Source of the DNA: Actinacidiphila cocklensis
Lineage (GTDB): Bacteria; Actinomycetota; Actinomycetes; Streptomycetales; Streptomycetaceae
Assembly: GCF_907177275.1 (NCBI RefSeq)
Contig: NZ_CAJSLV010000048.1
Coordinates: 1-64,000, forward strand
Length of the DNA stretch: 64,000 nucleotides
Direction of reading: 5' to 3'
In this document: positions 26,627-35,838 of the stretch, in pieces
Numbering within the stretch: position 1 is the first letter of the stretch
Layout: each line of letters opens with the position of its first letter
Translations under genes and position numbers: made by a program
The notes under the pieces: model-generated
What the model was told of the DNA's origin: nothing
Database searches by the model: none
The model's input: only the letters and a program-made list of their open reading frames with translations

Positions 26627-27172
26627 ATGCCGATCACCGAGCAGCATGTCCGCGACACCCTCACCGCCTACCTCGACCAGCGCCCCCTGGACAAGGACTC
26701 CCTGTCCGTCCTGTCCGAGGTGCTCGACGAGGCCGGCGGCCACATCGTCGGGCGCGGGGAGTACCGGGGCCACGTCACCGCCGGAGCGCTGCTGCTCCGC
26801 CCCGACGGGCGAGTGCTCCTGATCGAGCACCTGGCGCTGAGGAAGTGGCTGTTCCCGGGCGGGCACCTCGAAGACCCCGACGAGACCCTCAGGGGCGCCG
26901 CCCTGCGGGAGCTGGCGGAGGAGACGGGCATCGACCCCGCTCAGGTCGTGCCGGACGGCACAGTGCCGCTCCACATCGACGTGCACCCCATCCCGGCCAA
27001 CCCCGCCAAGGGTGAGCCGGACCATCAGCACTTCGACTTCCGGTTCCTGTTCCGCACCACAGCCGACGTGACCGGCCTGCAGGCCGAGGAGGTCACCGAC
27101 TACTCGTGGACGTTCCCCGACATGATCACCGCCGAGCCCCTGCGCAGCCGCCTGCTCGCCCTTACGCCCTGA
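26627..27172 (+). CDS. NUDIX hydrolase
   Basis: A 181-residue NUDIX-family pyrophosphohydrolase. The box reads GGHLEDPDE, then seven residues, then RELAEETGI, with one extra residue after the GG compared with the canonical spacing, as in many actinobacterial relatives. Catalytic Glu pair and Arg are present. The domain begins near HVTAGALLLRPDGRVLLIEH. GGAGA precedes the ATG at 26627. It is probably translated with or after the truncated SAH-hydrolase-like gene. Substrate is unknown. Confidence 0.9.
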   Translation: MPITEQHVRDTLTAYLDQRPLDKDSLSVLSEVLDEAGGHIVGRGEYRGHVTAGALLLRPDGRVLLIEHLALRKWLFPGGHLEDPDETLRGAALRELAEETGIDPAQVVPDGTVPLHIDVHPIPANPAKGEPDHQHFDFRFLFRTTADVTGLQAEEVTDYSWTFPDMITAEPLRSRLLALTP

Positions 27173-27637
27173 CCCTTCAGCCGGCTGCTACGACCCCGGT
27201 CGCCTGTCGCCCCCGTGTAGGCGGCAGGCACCCCGGCGGGCGCTGACCAGCCCTCGCGATCTCACGGGAGATGGCGCCGCCGCAGCGGCAGACCGTCGTG
27301 TACATCGCTTCGGTGAGTCCTTCCGGTACGAGGGGGCAGTACGAGGGGCGCGTCGCCCCTCTCCTCACCCATGAGGTGGCCGCACGCACTCCGGGACAGC
27401 TTCCCGCTGGTAGGGCCCTGTGCGACGCGCCGGAGCAGCCACTGAGAGCGGCCCTGTCGGCGCCCAGGAGGGCCTACTCCAGGGATCGTTGGTAGCTCGG
27501 CCCTTGGGAACAAGATCGCCGACCTCCCGGGCCGGCAGGGGGCCGGCCAACGATCACTCGGAGGTGTGGCCATCGGTGGCGCCGGCGCCCCGGGCGCTCC
27601 GGCACCGGTCACGGAGCTGACCCCGATCGGGCCGTGG
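27173..27637. other. 465-bp stretch with no confident gene
   Basis: Short frames exist on both strands but none has convincing codon bias, a ribosome-binding site or a known domain. One minus-strand frame around 27177-27389 has a few Cys residues (VCRCGG) and could be a remnant. The stretch separates the decayed accessory region from the tRNA genes. Confidence 0.4.
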
Positions 27638-27711
27638 TGGGGCGGGTGGGACTCGAACCCACGACCGGCGGATTATGAGTCCGCTGCTCTAACCGGCTGA
27701 GCTACCGCCCC
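27638..27711 (-). tRNA. tRNA with CAU anticodon (Ile2 or Met)
   Basis: The reverse strand folds as a full tRNA: 7-bp acceptor GGGGCGG/CCGCCCC, D arm with AGCTCAGCCGGTTAGAGC, anticodon loop CTCATAA on a GCGGA stem, and TTCGAGTC T loop. Anticodon is CAU. It is not the initiator type. Elongator Met and lysidine-modified Ile2 cannot be separated with certainty by eye; I lean to Ile2. CCA appears to be encoded at the 3' end (27635-27637). Confidence 0.9.
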
Positions 27712-27835
27712 GTACGGCGTGGCGTGCGCGCCGTCTGCCGCAGCATAGCCGCTCATACGATCTGTCGCCCTCGTGGGTCACAGACCCGTCATCCGGTGGA
27801 CTCGCAGGCCCTGGCGGCTGGTTCCCCCGGGCACG

Positions 27836-27858
27836 AAAAAGGACCCCGAAGGGTCCTG
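27836..27858 (-). terminator. Rho-independent terminator of the tRNA-Asn operon
   Basis: On the minus strand AGGACCC-TTCG-GGGTCCT is followed by a run of five T. It begins 9 bp downstream of the second tRNA-Asn and separates it from the CAU tRNA. Confidence 0.85.
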
Positions 27859-27866
27859 ATCCTGCG

Positions 27867-27939
27867 CTCCCCCGACTGGACTCGAACCAGTAACCTGCCG
27901 GTTAACAGCCGGCTGCTCTGCCAATTGAGCTACAGGGGA
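27867..27939 (-). tRNA. tRNA-Asn (GUU), copy 2
   Basis: A 73-nt tRNA with acceptor TCCCCTG/CGGGGGA, anticodon loop CTGTTAA (GUU, Asn) and T loop TTCGAGTC. It is identical to the upstream copy and separated from it by only 4 nt. Confidence 0.96.
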
Positions 27940-27943
27940 CCAG

Positions 27944-28016
27944 CTCCCCCGACTGGACTCGAACCAGTAACCTGCCGGTTAACAGCCGGCTGCTCTGCCA
28001 ATTGAGCTACAGGGGA
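27944..28016 (-). tRNA. tRNA-Asn (GUU), copy 1
   Basis: Identical to the 27867-27939 copy; the two form a 77-bp direct repeat. It is the first gene of the two-tRNA transcript, with promoter sequences expected between 28017 and about 28110. Confidence 0.96.
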
Positions 28017-28203
28017 TCGCACTCGTGCACCGAATGCACCTGCCCGGGTGGTCCCGGAAGGCGCTCGGTCGGTGCGACACATACATTAGCGCAAGTGAGG
28101 GGGTGCTCCGCCAACCGTTAGCCCCGGGGTTGTGATCCGGATGCGCAGGGTAGGCGCCGAGCACAGGCGCGGTGCGACGAGACCGGTGAGGAAAGGTGGA
28201 GCC

Positions 28204-28500
28204 ATGCGCTACAAGCTGACGTTCATCATGGGAGCCGCGTTCGGCTTCGTGATCGGCGCACGCGCGGGGCGGGAGCGGTACGACCAGCTGGCGGCGGCCG
28301 CGCAGCGCTTCGCCAAGAACCCCGCCGTACGCAACGCCGCCGAGTCCGCCGCGCAGCAGAGCAGGACGGTGGCGGGGAAGGCCGCGGACACCGTGACGGC
28401 GAAGGTCGGGCCACGGTTGCCGGACGCGCTGGCCGACAAGGTGCGCTCGCTGCGCAACGGCAGCGGCCCCGACGACGACTGGGGCACCTCGAACACCTGA
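28204..28500 (+). CDS. YtxH-like small membrane-associated protein
   Basis: A 98-residue protein with one N-terminal membrane helix (LTFIMGAAFGFVIGARAG) followed by a basic/amphipathic region (GRERYDQLAAAAQRFAKNP) and Ala/Thr/Lys-rich helices, as in YtxH/general stress proteins. AGGTGGAG precedes the ATG. The protein probably lies on the inner face of the membrane. Function is unknown. Confidence 0.75.
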   Translation: MRYKLTFIMGAAFGFVIGARAGRERYDQLAAAAQRFAKNPAVRNAAESAAQQSRTVAGKAADTVTAKVGPRLPDALADKVRSLRNGSGPDDDWGTSNT

Positions 28501-28569
28501 GCCCCTGGGAGACCGGAGGACGCCGAACCGTGAGGCGCGACGGGTGCCCGGTACGGCATCATCGCCCCT

Positions 28570-30084
28570 ATGGGCAAAGTGGCCGGTATAGACAGCTCCA
28601 CCGCGGGTACCACCGTCGTCGTATGCGATTCCGACACCGGTGAGGTCCTGCGGCAGGGGTACGCACCCCACGAGGTGCCGGACGGCGAGAAGCCGACCGA
28701 GATCGACCCGCAGGCGTGGCTGCTGTCGCTGGGCGAGGCCGCCAAGGGCGGGGTGCTCGAAGGCGTGCAGGCGATCGGGATCTCCGGGCAGCAGCACGGG
28801 CTGCTCGCGCTGGACGCGGGCGGCGTGACCGTGCGCCCCGCGCTGCTGCGCGGGGACAAGCGGGCGCAGGTGCAGGCCGCGGACCTGATGCAGGAACTGG
28901 GCGGGGCCGCGGGCTGGGCCGACGCGGTGGGCGCGCAGCCGCAGGCGGCGTACCCGGTGGCGAAGCTGCGCTGGCTGGCCCAGAACGAACCGGCGGCGGC
29001 CAAGCGCATCGCGGAGGTCATGCTGCCGCACGACTGGCTGGTGTGGCAGCTGCTCGGCCAGCCCGCCCGCCGCACCACCGACCGCGGCGACGCGTCCGGC
29101 ACCGGCTACTGGTCGGCGGCGACCGGCGAGTACCGCAAGGACCTGGTCGAGCTGGCGCTCGGCCACCAGGTGGCGCTGCCCGACGTGCTGGCGCCCGCGG
29201 AGCCCGCGGGCCAGACGCCCGAGGGCCTGCTGATCTCGGCCGGCACCGGCGACAACATGGCCGCGGCCCTCGGCCTCGGGCTCGGCCCGGGCGACGCGGT
29301 GGTCTCGCTGGGCGCGGCCGGCACCGTCTTCGCGGTGCACCACGAGGCCCTGAAGGACCCGACGGGTACGGTCACCGCCTTCGCCGACGCGACCGGCCGC
29401 CACCTCCCGGTGGTCCAGGTGCGCAACGCCGTACGGACCCTGCGCGGCACCGCGGAACTGCTGGGCACCGACCTGGCGGGCCTGTCGGAGCTGGCGCTCC
29501 AGTCGACGCCGGGGGCGTACGGGCTGGTGCTGCTGCCCTACTTGGAGGGCGAGCGGACCCCCGACCTGCCGCACACCGCGGGCACCCTGACCGGGCTGCG
29601 GCGCGAGTCGATGAAGCGCGAGCACCTGGCGCGGGCGGCCTTCGAGGGCATGCTGTGCGGGCTTGCCGACGCGCTGGACGTGCTGCGCAACAAGGGCGTG
29701 GAGGTCCGCCGGGTCTTCCTGCTGGGCGCGGCGGCCGAACTGCCCGCGGTGCAGGCGCTGGCGCCCGCGCTGTTCGGCACCCTGGTCGTGGTGCCGCCGG
29801 CAGCGGAGTACGCGGCGATCGGCGCGGCCCGGCAGGCTGCCTGGTCGCTGGGCGCGGTGCTCGGTTCGCAGTCGCAGAGCGAGCCCCCGCACTGGCCGAT
29901 GCCCGGCGCTGTCCTGCTCGACCCGGCCGACGGCGAACCGGCCGAGGGCACCGGCCACGGCGGGCACGGCAGCCCCGAGGGCAGGAGCAGCGGAGGCGGC
30001 GGCGCGGCGGTCGGCTCGGCGGTGCGCCAGCAGTACATCGCTGTGCGCGAACAGACCCACCCGGGAGCTTTTGCCTCGCTTTAA
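28570..30084 (+). CDS. xylB: FGGY-family carbohydrate kinase, xylulokinase-like
   Basis: A 504-residue ATP-dependent sugar kinase, most like D-xylulokinase. The N-terminal phosphate loop is GIDSSTAGTTVVV; a central FGGY signature region includes LPHDWLVWQLLG and TDRGDASGTGYW; the catalytic Asp is in SAGTGDNMAAALG. The C-terminus has a Gly/His-rich insert before the final helix. No isomerase or transporter gene is adjacent, so the in vivo sugar is uncertain. It is monocistronic, followed by the ABC exporter after 100 bp. Confidence 0.87.
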   Translation: MGKVAGIDSSTAGTTVVVCDSDTGEVLRQGYAPHEVPDGEKPTEIDPQAWLLSLGEAAKGGVLEGVQAIGISGQQHGLLALDAGGVTVRPALLRGDKRAQVQAADLMQELGGAAGWADAVGAQPQAAYPVAKLRWLAQNEPAAAKRIAEVMLPHDWLVWQLLGQPARRTTDRGDASGTGYWSAATGEYRKDLVELALGHQVALPDVLAPAEPAGQTPEGLLISAGTGDNMAAALGLGLGPGDAVVSLGAAGTVFAVHHEALKDPTGTVTAFADATGRHLPVVQVRNAVRTLRGTAELLGTDLAGLSELALQSTPGAYGLVLLPYLEGERTPDLPHTAGTLTGLRRESMKREHLARAAFEGMLCGLADALDVLRNKGVEVRRVFLLGAAAELPAVQALAPALFGTLVVVPPAAEYAAIGAARQAAWSLGAVLGSQSQSEPPHWPMPGAVLLDPADGEPAEGTGHGGHGSPEGRSSGGGGAAVGSAVRQQYIAVREQTHPGAFASL

Positions 30085-30187
30085 TCATGTGCAGCCGGGG
30101 GATGCCTGAGGATAGTGTTGCGCGCCGGTCGGGGGCACCAGCCGGACCGGGCCGTCCCAGCCGAGCCGACCGACCCGAGGTAGAAGT

Positions 30188-31924
30188 GTGCTGATCCGAC
30201 TCCTGCGGTCCCACCTGGGACCGTACAAGCGACCCATCGGCGTGCTTGTCGCGCTGCAGTTCGTCCAGACGATCGCCGCGCTCTTCCTGCCCACCCTGAA
30301 CGCCGACATCATCGACAACGGTGTGGTCAAGGGTGACTCCGGTTACATCCTGGGGATGGGCGCGACCATGATCGGCGTCACCGTCGTGCAGGTGGTGTGC
30401 GCGATCGGTGCCGTCTACTACGGCGCGCGGACCTCGATGGCGGTCGGCCGGGACATCAGACGGGCCGTCTTCGACCGGGTGCAGAGCTTCTCGGCCCGCG
30501 AGGTGGGGCAGTTCGGCGCCCCCTCGCTGATCACCCGCACCACCAACGACGTCCAGCAGGTGCAGATGCTGGTGCTGATGACCTTCACGATGATGGTCTC
30601 GGCGCCGATCATGTGCGTCGGCGGCATCGTGATGGCGCTCGGCCAGGACGTGCCGCTGTCGTCGCTGCTGCTGGCCGTGGTGCCGGTGCTGGGCGTCGCG
30701 GTCAGCCTGATCATCCGCAGGCTGCGCCCGCTGTTCCGCACCATGCAGAAGCGGGTCGACACGGTCAACCGGGTGCTGCGCGAGCAGATCACCGGTATCC
30801 GGGTGATCAGGGCCTTCGTCAAGGACGACTACGAGCAGCGGCGCTTCGGCAAGGCCAACGACGAGGTCACCCAGGTGTCGCTGGCCACCGGGCGGCTGCT
30901 GGCGCTGATGTTCCCGGCCGTGATGGCGATCGTGAACATCTCCAGCGTGGCGGTGCTGTGGTTCGGCGCGCACCGCATCGACAGCGGCGGGATGCAGATC
31001 GGCGCGCTGACCGCGTTCCTCAGCTACCTCATGCAGATCCTGATGTCGGTCATGATGGCCACCTTCATGTTCATGATGGTGCCGCGCGCCGAGGTGTGCG
31101 CCGAGCGCATCGAGGAGGTGCTCGGCACCGCCTCCAGCGTCGTCCCGCCGAAGGCGCCGATCACCACGCTGCGGCGGCACGGCGAGCTGGAGCTGTTCAA
31201 CGTCGACTTCGCCTACCCGGGCGCCGAGGCCGCGGTACTGCGGGGCGTCGACCTGATCGCCAGGCCCGGCGAGACGACCGCGGTGATCGGCTCGACCGGC
31301 AGCGGCAAGTCCACGCTGCTCGGCCTGATCCCGCGGCTGTACGACGCGACCGGCGGCCGGGTGCTGGTGGACGGCGAGGACGTGGCGGAGCTGGACCCGG
31401 CACTCCTGGCCAGGACGGTCGGCCTGGTGCCGCAGAAGCCGTACCTCTTCTCCGGGACGGTGGCCTCGAACCTGCGCTACGGCAAGCCCGACGCGACCGA
31501 CGAGGAGCTGTGGCACGCGCTGGAGGTGGCGCAGGCCAGGGACTTCGTGACGAAGCTGGAGGGCGGCCTCGACGCGCCGATCGCGCAGGGCGGCAGCAAC
31601 GTCTCCGGCGGGCAGCGGCAGCGGCTGGCCATCGCGCGGGCGCTGGTGCGGCGCCCGGAGATCTACCTCTTCGACGACTCCTTCTCCGCGCTCGACTACG
31701 CCACCGACGCGGCGCTGCGCGGCGCGCTGGCGGCGGAGACCGCGGAGGCGACGGTGGTGATCGTGGCCCAGCGGGTGTCCACGATCCGTGACGCCGACCG
31801 GATCCTCGTACTGGACGAGGGCCGCGTCGTCGGCACCGGTACGCATGCCGAGCTGATGGCCGAGAACGAGACCTACCGGGAGATCGTGTTGTCCCAGCTG
31901 ACCGAGCAGGAGGCGGCGGCATGA
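30188..31924 (+). CDS. ABC exporter half-transporter A (degenerate catalytic carboxylate)
   Basis: A 578-residue half-transporter: six membrane helices (type IV exporter fold) then an ATPase. Walker A is GSTGSGKST, the signature NVSGGQRQR is canonical, but Walker B reads IYLFDDSFSALD with Asp in place of the catalytic Glu. The start is GTG at 30188. Its stop overlaps the ATG of the partner as ATGA. The pair should form a heterodimeric multidrug or lipid exporter of the TM287/288 or BmrCD type. Substrate is unknown. Confidence 0.93.
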   Translation: MLIRLLRSHLGPYKRPIGVLVALQFVQTIAALFLPTLNADIIDNGVVKGDSGYILGMGATMIGVTVVQVVCAIGAVYYGARTSMAVGRDIRRAVFDRVQSFSAREVGQFGAPSLITRTTNDVQQVQMLVLMTFTMMVSAPIMCVGGIVMALGQDVPLSSLLLAVVPVLGVAVSLIIRRLRPLFRTMQKRVDTVNRVLREQITGIRVIRAFVKDDYEQRRFGKANDEVTQVSLATGRLLALMFPAVMAIVNISSVAVLWFGAHRIDSGGMQIGALTAFLSYLMQILMSVMMATFMFMMVPRAEVCAERIEEVLGTASSVVPPKAPITTLRRHGELELFNVDFAYPGAEAAVLRGVDLIARPGETTAVIGSTGSGKSTLLGLIPRLYDATGGRVLVDGEDVAELDPALLARTVGLVPQKPYLFSGTVASNLRYGKPDATDEELWHALEVAQARDFVTKLEGGLDAPIAQGGSNVSGGQRQRLAIARALVRRPEIYLFDDSFSALDYATDAALRGALAAETAEATVVIVAQRVSTIRDADRILVLDEGRVVGTGTHAELMAENETYREIVLSQLTEQEAAA

Positions 31925-34059
31925 GCGGCCAGGAGGGCAAGGGCGGTGGCAGCGCCGGCGACGACCCGCTGAGCAAGGGCGCCCCCGCGGAGGGCGGCGG
32001 CCCCGACGGCGCCGGCGGCTCCGGCTCTGGCGGTCCCGACGGCTCCGGCGGCTCTGGCGGTCCCGACGGCTCCGGCGGCCCTGGCGGCCCTGGCGGCCCT
32101 GGCGGCAAGCCGATGGCCGTACCGCGGCGCGGCCCGTCCCCCATGGGCGGCCCCGCCCGCTTCATGAGCGGCGGCCCGATCGAGCGCTCGATGGACTTCA
32201 AGGGCTCGCTCAAGCGCCTGCTCGGCCTGATGCGCCCCGACCGCCTGCTCCTGTGGGTCGTCTTCGCCTTCGGCACGGTGAGCGTCGCGCTCGCCGTCAC
32301 CGGCCCGCGCATCCTGGGCCACGCCACCGACCTGATCTTCGCCGGCGTCATCGGCCGCCAGCTGGCCGGCACCACCAAGGACCAGGCGCTCGACTCGCTG
32401 CGCGAGCACGGCAAGGGCGGGGTCGCCGACATGCTGTCGGGCATCGACTTCACCCCGGGCAGGGGCATGGACTTCGGTGCGATCGGCGGCGTGCTGCTGA
32501 TCGCGCTCGGCGTGTACCTGGCGGCGTCGCTGTTCAGCCTGGTCCAGATGCGGATCGCGACCACGGTCATCAACCGCACGGTGTTCCGGCTGCGCCGCGA
32601 CATCGAGGCGAAGCTGTCCCGGCTGCCGCTGTCGTACTTCGACCAGCAGCCGCGCGGCGAGGTGCTCAGCCGCGCGACCAACGACATCGACAACATCGGC
32701 CAGACCATGCAGCAGACCATGGGCCAGCTGATCAACTCGCTGCTGACCATCGTCGGTGTGCTGGCGATGATGTTCTGGATCTCCTGGCTGCTGGCGCTGG
32801 TCGCGCTGGTCACCGTGCCGGTGACGCTGCTGGTGGCCACCCGGGTCGGCAAGCGTGCCCAGCCGCTGTTCGTGCAGCAGTGGAAGACCACCGGCACGCT
32901 GAACGCGCACATCGAGGAGATGTACACCGGCCACTCCCTGGTGAAGGTCTTCGGCCGCGCCGAGGAGTCGGCGGAAACCTTCCGGCAGGAGAACGAGGAG
33001 CTCTACGACACCGGCTTCAAGGCGCAGTTCATCTCCGGCACGATCCAGCCGATGATGATGTTCATCGGCAACCTGCAGTACGTCCTGATCGCCGTCGTCG
33101 GCGGTCTGCGGGTCGCGTCCGGCGCGCTGTCCATCGGTGACGTGCAGGCCTTCGTGCAGTACTCGCGGCAGTTCAGCCAGCCGCTGACGCAGGTCGCGAG
33201 CATGGCGAACCTGATCCAGTCCGGTGTCGCCTCGGCCGAGCGGGTCTTCGAGCTGCTCGACGCCGAGGAGCAGTCGCAGGACCCGAAGGCCCCGGCCAGG
33301 CCGGCCGAGCTGACCGGGCGGGTCGCGCTGGAGGACGTGTCCTTCCGCTACGACCCCGACAAGCCGCTGATCGACAGCCTGTCGCTGGCGGTGCAGCCCG
33401 GGCACACGGTCGCCATCGTCGGCCCGACGGGCGCGGGGAAGACCACCCTGGTCAACCTGCTGATGCGCTTCTACGAGGTCTCCGGCGGCCGGATCACCCT
33501 GGACGGCACGGACGTCTCGGCGATGTCCCGGGAGGAGCTGCGCTCCTCGATCGGCATGGTGCTCCAGGACACCTGGCTCTTCGGCGGCACGATCGCCGAG
33601 AACATCGGCTACGGCACCGAGGACGCCACCCGCGAGGACATCGAGGCGGCGGCCAGGGCGGCGCACGCCGACCGCTTCATCCGCACCCTCCCCGACGGCT
33701 ACGACACCGTCATCGACGACGACGGCGCGGGCGTCAGCGCGGGCGAGAAGCAGCTGATCACCATCGCGCGGGCCTTCCTGTCCGACCCGGTGATCCTCGT
33801 CCTGGACGAGGCGACCAGCTCGGTCGACACCCGCACCGAGGTCCTCATCCAGCGCGCGATGGCCCAGCTCAGCCACGGCCGGACGAGCTTCGTGATCGCC
33901 CACCGCCTGTCCACGATCCGCGACGCCGACGTGATCCTGGTGATGGAGTCCGGCGCGATCGTCGAACAGGGCACCCACGACGAACTCCTGGCCGCGGACG
34001 GCGCCTACGCCCGCCTGTACGCGGCCCAGTTCGCCCAGGCGGTGGCGGAGGTGGACTGA
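31921..34059 (+). CDS. ABC exporter half-transporter B (degenerate signature motif)
   Basis: A 712-residue partner of the previous protein. It begins with about 70 residues of Gly/Pro/Ser repeats (GGSGGPDGSGG type), an unusual low-complexity cytoplasmic tail, before the membrane domain. The ATPase has Walker A GPTGAGKTT and a canonical Walker B with Glu (VILVLDEATSSVD), but the signature is VSAGEKQ in place of LSGGQ. Combined with protein A this gives one competent and one degenerate ATP site, as in known heterodimeric exporters. Confidence 0.93.
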   Translation: MSGQEGKGGGSAGDDPLSKGAPAEGGGPDGAGGSGSGGPDGSGGSGGPDGSGGPGGPGGPGGKPMAVPRRGPSPMGGPARFMSGGPIERSMDFKGSLKRLLGLMRPDRLLLWVVFAFGTVSVALAVTGPRILGHATDLIFAGVIGRQLAGTTKDQALDSLREHGKGGVADMLSGIDFTPGRGMDFGAIGGVLLIALGVYLAASLFSLVQMRIATTVINRTVFRLRRDIEAKLSRLPLSYFDQQPRGEVLSRATNDIDNIGQTMQQTMGQLINSLLTIVGVLAMMFWISWLLALVALVTVPVTLLVATRVGKRAQPLFVQQWKTTGTLNAHIEEMYTGHSLVKVFGRAEESAETFRQENEELYDTGFKAQFISGTIQPMMMFIGNLQYVLIAVVGGLRVASGALSIGDVQAFVQYSRQFSQPLTQVASMANLIQSGVASAERVFELLDAEEQSQDPKAPARPAELTGRVALEDVSFRYDPDKPLIDSLSLAVQPGHTVAIVGPTGAGKTTLVNLLMRFYEVSGGRITLDGTDVSAMSREELRSSIGMVLQDTWLFGGTIAENIGYGTEDATREDIEAAARAAHADRFIRTLPDGYDTVIDDDGAGVSAGEKQLITIARAFLSDPVILVLDEATSSVDTRTEVLIQRAMAQLSHGRTSFVIAHRLSTIRDADVILVMESGAIVEQGTHDELLAADGAYARLYAAQFAQAVAEVD

Positions 34060-34083
34060 CCGCTCCGCGCACCGGCGGGTCCG

Positions 34084-34710
34084 TCATGCTCGGCGCAGAG
34101 CCTCCTCTGCCAGGGTCTGCGCATGCGCGCCGTGCTCGCCCATCACGTAGAAGCTCAGCCGGTCGAAGACCCAACTGCCGGGTACGGACGCCCGCGCGTC
34201 CGCAGCTCTGACGAGTGATCGCGCGGCGTCCTCCCCGGTACGACCCAGGGTGATGTGCGGCGCATACGCCTCTCCGGTGTACCGGTAGCCGTACCGGGCA
34301 TGACTGGCGCGCTCGCCGTCGGCGTACCCGGATGTGTCCTCCGACTCGCCGAACGCCCTGCGGTCCAGGTGGGGTGCCAGCGCAGCAAGGACGACCTCCT
34401 GCAGTTTCTCCAGCAGGGGAGGACGCTCCAGCGACAGGAACACCCAACCCACGGGCTGGTGGACGATGCCGGTGAACGTCAGGCGGATCTCCCGAGGGAG
34501 GGTCAACGCGGTCCTGATCCGGTCCAGTTCGCGACCCGGCACCACGGAATCGAGGAACGGCCCCTGATAAACGGTGGCGTGCGGCAGGTTTCCTCTGCTG
34601 GTCAGCATGGGCTGCAGTCCGTCGTCACCGGCCACCTCCCGCTGCACCCGGATGGCGGACCGCTGGTGGTCCGAGCGCGGTAGCAGTGCTACGCCAAGCC
34701 ACCTGGTCAT
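34084..34710 (-). CDS. 2H phosphoesterase / 2'-5' RNA ligase family protein
   Basis: A 208-residue cytoplasmic protein with the two HxT/S motifs of the 2H superfamily: HATVYQG near residue 47 and HITLGRT near residue 155. Such enzymes hydrolyse or ligate 2',3'-cyclic phosphate ends of RNA or small nucleotides. AGGAG precedes the ATG at 34710, though the frame is open further upstream to 35130. It is convergent with the ABC exporter. Confidence 0.8.
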   Translation of the reverse strand: MTRWLGVALLPRSDHQRSAIRVQREVAGDDGLQPMLTSRGNLPHATVYQGPFLDSVVPGRELDRIRTALTLPREIRLTFTGIVHQPVGWVFLSLERPPLLEKLQEVVLAALAPHLDRRAFGESEDTSGYADGERASHARYGYRYTGEAYAPHITLGRTGEDAARSLVRAADARASVPGSWVFDRLSFYVMGEHGAHAQTLAEEALRRA

Positions 34711-34891
34711 GGGCGAACTCCTGTCTGCGTCACGAGGGGCTGTCGGCGGGACTGGCCGAAGTTCAGCGGTGGGTGGTCCGGATCTCGTGGTAGGCGATGT
34801 CGTGGAGTGTGGCCGGAGGCGGCGCTCGGGAGGCCCGGCGCGGCGGTCGGGCGCACTATGGGGGGAAGGTGGCTGGACGGCGGGAGCGGTT

Positions 34892-35827
34892 ATGCGTAGA
34901 GGGCGAGTGTGGGGGGCCGGGGCCGTGGGGGCGGCCGGGGTTGCGCTCGCGCTCGTTGCGGGGTGTACGGGTGGGGGTGGCGGCGGGGGGCCGGAGCCCA
35001 CGGGGACGACGAGCGGGGCCGCGCGGTCGTTCCTGACCGGGGAGCCGGGGGCCGCGGGCCATGTGCTGGCCGTGAAGATCGACAACGTGCCCGCCGCCCG
35101 GCCGCAGACCGGGCTGAACGATGCGGACATCGTCTACGCCATCGAGGTCGAGGGCGGCCTGTCCCGGCTGATGGCCGTCTACGACAGCGAGCACCTGCCC
35201 TCGGCCGTCGGCCCGGTCCGCAGCGCCCGGCAGACCGACATCCAGCTGCTCGCCGAGTACGACAAGCCCGCGCTCGCCTTCTCCGGCGCCCAGAGCGAGC
35301 TGCTGCCGGTGCTGAAGAAGAGCGACACCCTGGTGGCGGTGACCGGCACGAAGGACTTCTTCCGCAACCACGACCGGCCCGCCCCGCACAACGAGTACCT
35401 GCACCCGGAGGCCGCCGCGGAGAAGGGCGGCACCGCCAAGGACATCGGCCTGCGCTTCGCCACCGCCGTCCCGGCCGGCGGCACCGCGGTGAACACCGCC
35501 TCGGCGAAGATGCCCGCCGCCCGCTTCTCCTTCGCCTGGAACGGCTCCGACTACCGCGTCTCCATGGACGGGAAGCAGTCCCCCTGGAAGGCCGACAACG
35601 TCATCATCCAGCACGTCGCGGTCAAGCAGTCCGACTTCCACAGCCGCACCGGCTTCGTCCCCTTCTCCCAGACCGTCGGCCACGGTTCGGCGCAGATCCT
35701 GCGCAACGGCCGCTCGTACGCGGCCACATGGGACCGGCCGTCGGAGACGGACGGCACGGCGTACACCGTCGACGGCCGTACGCTGCCGCTGCAGCCCGGG
35801 CACACCTGGATCGTCCTGGAGCCCTGA
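34892..35827 (+). CDS. DUF3048 lipoprotein (YerB-like)
   Basis: A 311-residue lipoprotein. The signal VGAAGVALALVAGC has a clear lipobox with Cys near residue 25. The mature part matches DUF3048: VKIDNVPAARPQTGLNDADI, EGGLSRLMAVYDS, GPVRSARQTDI and HNEYLHPEA are conserved landmarks. It is exposed on the outer face of the membrane. The function of the family is not established. GGGAG precedes the ATG. Confidence 0.9.
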   Translation: MRRGRVWGAGAVGAAGVALALVAGCTGGGGGGGPEPTGTTSGAARSFLTGEPGAAGHVLAVKIDNVPAARPQTGLNDADIVYAIEVEGGLSRLMAVYDSEHLPSAVGPVRSARQTDIQLLAEYDKPALAFSGAQSELLPVLKKSDTLVAVTGTKDFFRNHDRPAPHNEYLHPEAAAEKGGTAKDIGLRFATAVPAGGTAVNTASAKMPAARFSFAWNGSDYRVSMDGKQSPWKADNVIIQHVAVKQSDFHSRTGFVPFSQTVGHGSAQILRNGRSYAATWDRPSETDGTAYTVDGRTLPLQPGHTWIVLEP

Positions 35828-35838
35828 CCGCGCTACCG

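Noticed and set aside
27177-27389. Small Cys-containing minus-strand ORF
   Set aside because: No ribosome-binding site, odd composition and no recognisable zinc pattern beyond CRCGG; left as part of the empty stretch.
22693-28016. Integrase, att repeats or insertion sequence in the accessory stretch
   Set aside because: No transposase or recombinase frame and no repeat of a tRNA 3' end was found by eye.
34710-35130. Longer start for the 2H phosphoesterase
   Set aside because: The extension overlaps the divergent lipoprotein gene and is Pro/Arg-rich shadow sequence; the ATG at 34710 has AGGAG and begins the conserved domain.
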